Source of the DNA: an uncultured Bacillota bacterium
GTDB lineage: Bacteria > Bacillota > Clostridia > Peptostreptococcales > Anaerovoracaceae
NCBI GenBank assembly: GCA_946408315.1
Contig: CAMJRV010000023.1
Span: 1 to 13,830 of the forward strand
Length of the DNA stretch: 13,830 nt
Direction of reading: 5' to 3'
In this document: positions 12,152 to 13,830 of the stretch, piece after piece
Layout: every line of letters starts with the position of its first letter
Position numbering within the stretch: the stretch's first letter is position 1
Program-made: the position numbers and the translations under genes
The notes under the pieces: model-generated
Told to the model about the DNA's origin: nothing
The model's database searches: none
Seen by the model: the letters and a program-made list of their open reading frames with translations, nothing else

Positions 12152-13830
12152 TTATTCTATATCGCGTACGTTCAAAACTCTCATTGCGTTCAAGATTGCG
12201 ATGACCGTTACTCCCACATCCGCGAAGACCGCTTCCCAAATCGTCGCGATGCCTCCGGCGCCAAGTCCCAAAACGATCAGCTTAACGGCCATTGCAAAGA
12301 TAATGTTCTGCCACACGATCACTCTCGTCCTCTTTGCAATCTTAATCGCAGACACGATCTTGGAAGGCTCATCTGTCATAATGACGACGTCTGCGGCCTC
12401 AATTGCCGCATCGGAACCCAAGCCGCCCATGGCGATTCCGACATCCGCCCGGGCCAGTACCGGTGCATCGTTGATCCCATCTCCGACGAAGAGCAGCTTT
12501 CCGCCTCTTGGTTTCTCTCTATCCAACTCCTCAAGCTCCCTGACTTTCTGATCCGGCAGCAATTCGGCGTAAAACTCATCCAGTCCCAATTGGTCGGAGA
12601 CTTTGCCTGCGATAGCTTTACTGTCGCCGGTAAGCATCACTGTCTTTTTGATCCCGATCCCCTTGAGCCCTTGGATCGCCGCTTTCGCATCTTCCTTTAT
12701 CTCATCGGAAATCAAAATATGCCCGGCAAATTTTCTGTCCACTGCAACATAGACTACGGTTTCGGCAGCATCGATATTTTCAAAAGCGATGTCCTCTTTT
12801 ACCATGAGCTTCCTGTTTCCTGCCAGGACTTCGTGCCCTCTGACGGTCACCTTGGTCCCATGACCGGGAATTTCATCATAATGATCGATTTCGTCCTTCT
12901 CGATCCGCGCCCCGGCTTCGCCGGCTCTTCTTCCTCTATATTCTCTGGTGATGGACGCTGCGATCGGGTGGTTGGAAAAGCTCTCGGCGCAGGCTGCAAA
13001 TTCCAGCAGCTCATCCTCTGTAAAACCGTTTTGTGCCTTTATTTCCGTAACCTTGAATACCCCTTTCGTCAAGGTCCCCGTCTTATCAAAGACGACGACG
13101 TCAACACGGTTCAACGCCTCAAGATAATTGCTCCCCTTGACCAGAATCCCCCTCTTCGACGCGCCGCCGATACCGCCAAAGAACCCGAGGGGAATGGAGA
13201 TCACCAGAGCGCAGGGACAGGATACGACCAGAAATACCAACGCCCGGTAAATCCAATCGGAGAAGGTGGCCCCCTGAATCACGATCGGCGGGATGACTGC
13301 CAAAGCAAGGGCGACAAAGACCACGACAGGGGTATAATACCTTGCAAACTTCGTGATAAAATTCTCTGTCGGCGCTTTTCTGCCGCTTGCATTCTGAACC
13401 AGATCCAGAATTTTCGTAACGGTGGACTCTCCGAAATCCTTCGTCACCTCAACCGTCAAAAGCCCGTTTTTGTTGATAAATCCACTCAGCACTTCCGATC
13501 CTTCCTCTACTTCCCGAGGGACCGACTCACCTGTCAAAGCCGACGTATCCACCATGGACCTGCCGTCTGTGACCTTGCCGTCGAGAGGAACTTTTTCCCC
13601 CGGCTTTACCAGAATCAGATCTCCAACGCCGACCTCTTCCGGAGATACCCGTTTGGAATCGCCGCCGACCTTTAGATTGGCATAGTCCGGCCTGATATCC
13701 ATAAGCTCGGTAATCGACCTCCTGGAGCGGTTTACTGCGATGCCCTGAATGAATTCGCCGATCTGATAAAACAGCATAACGGTGACGCCTTCCGGAAACT
13801 CCTGAATTGCGAAGGCGCCGATGGTGGCAA
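12152..13830 (-). CDS. cadA: P1B-type heavy-metal ATPase (Zn/Cd/Pb exporter), N-terminus beyond right edge
   Basis: An inner-membrane pump that exports soft divalent metals using ATP. The visible 558 residues run to the edge in frame, starting ATIGAFAIQEFPEG, which is typical of the early transmembrane region of CadA/ZntA proteins. The N-terminal metal-binding part and the first helices lie outside. In order come TGES (actuator, near 13532), the membrane motif SCPCAL near 13215, phosphorylation motif DKTGTLT (Asp codon at 13087-13085), the SNHP motif of P1B pumps near 12970, MLTGDS, GDGINDAP near 12480, and two last helices with a Lys in MAVKL and an Asp in FADVGVT. CPC plus these late Lys and Asp residues point to the Zn/Cd/Pb subgroup rather than copper. 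No regulator such as CadC is visible. The gene converges on the EAL-HDOD gene with terminators between. Confidence 0.93.
   Translation of the reverse strand, partial: ATIGAFAIQEFPEGVTVMLFYQIGEFIQGIAVNRSRRSITELMDIRPDYANLKVGGDSKRVSPEEVGVGDLILVKPGEKVPLDGKVTDGRSMVDTSALTGESVPREVEEGSEVLSGFINKNGLLTVEVTKDFGESTVTKILDLVQNASGRKAPTENFITKFARYYTPVVVFVALALAVIPPIVIQGATFSDWIYRALVFLVVSCPCALVISIPLGFFGGIGGASKRGILVKGSNYLEALNRVDVVVFDKTGTLTKGVFKVTEIKAQNGFTEDELLEFAACAESFSNHPIAASITREYRGRRAGEAGARIEKDEIDHYDEIPGHGTKVTVRGHEVLAGNRKLMVKEDIAFENIDAAETVVYVAVDRKFAGHILISDEIKEDAKAAIQGLKGIGIKKTVMLTGDSKAIAGKVSDQLGLDEFYAELLPDQKVRELEELDREKPRGGKLLFVGDGINDAPVLARADVGIAMGGLGSDAAIEAADVVIMTDEPSKIVSAIKIAKRTRVIVWQNIIFAMAVKLIVLGLGAGGIATIWEAVFADVGVTVIAILNAMRVLNVRDIE

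Noticed and set aside
12590..13675. 361-codon plus-strand frame
   Set aside because: Antisense shadow of the P-type ATPase, whose motifs are complete and in order.

Overview
The window looks like chromosomal DNA of an anaerobic, probably spore-forming member of the Clostridia (Bacillota). By eye the base composition is near 50% GC. Support comes from strong AGGAGG-type ribosome binding sites, frequent TTG/GTG codons near starts, a GerMN-type lipoprotein, a YuxH-like EAL-HDOD protein, a LemA protein and an iron-dependent alcohol dehydrogenase. I cannot place it below class level. No tRNA, rRNA, transposase, phage gene or CRISPR array was seen.

Left part (1-3100, minus strand): a promoter at 3072-3100 drives an S-adenosylhomocysteine hydrolase-type gene (ahcY family). 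It is followed by a fold-type I aminotransferase and then by a coiled-coil protein that starts with TTG and runs off the left edge. A GC-rich hairpin without a U-tract separates the first two. The hydrolase carries HxExK where the classical enzymes have HxTxE, so its substrate may not be SAH.

Middle part (3240-7700, minus strand): a tightly packed run of six genes. In transcription order they are a LemA-family membrane protein, a 28-residue single-helix membrane microprotein (TTG start), a membrane-anchored polysaccharide deacetylase-like protein, a GerMN-domain lipoprotein, a YgjP-type metalloprotease coupled to the lipoprotein through TGATATG, and finally an iron-containing alcohol dehydrogenase. 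The first four point to cell-envelope or spore-envelope work. The dehydrogenase's Shine-Dalgarno sequence is buried in a 13-bp hairpin, and a second anti-SD copy lies just upstream, so it is probably controlled separately.

Next come a cytosolic LysM protein with an internally duplicated helical domain (minus strand, own promoter and terminator), and then three plus-strand genes: an unrecognised 171-residue helical protein, a REC-HDOD response regulator and a degenerate EAL-HDOD protein. Good sigma-A-like promoters precede the first two. Together they look like a regulatory or signalling cluster.

Right end: back-to-back terminators and a perfect 17-bp tandem duplication separate these from a convergent P1B-type Zn/Cd/Pb-exporting ATPase, which runs off the right edge.
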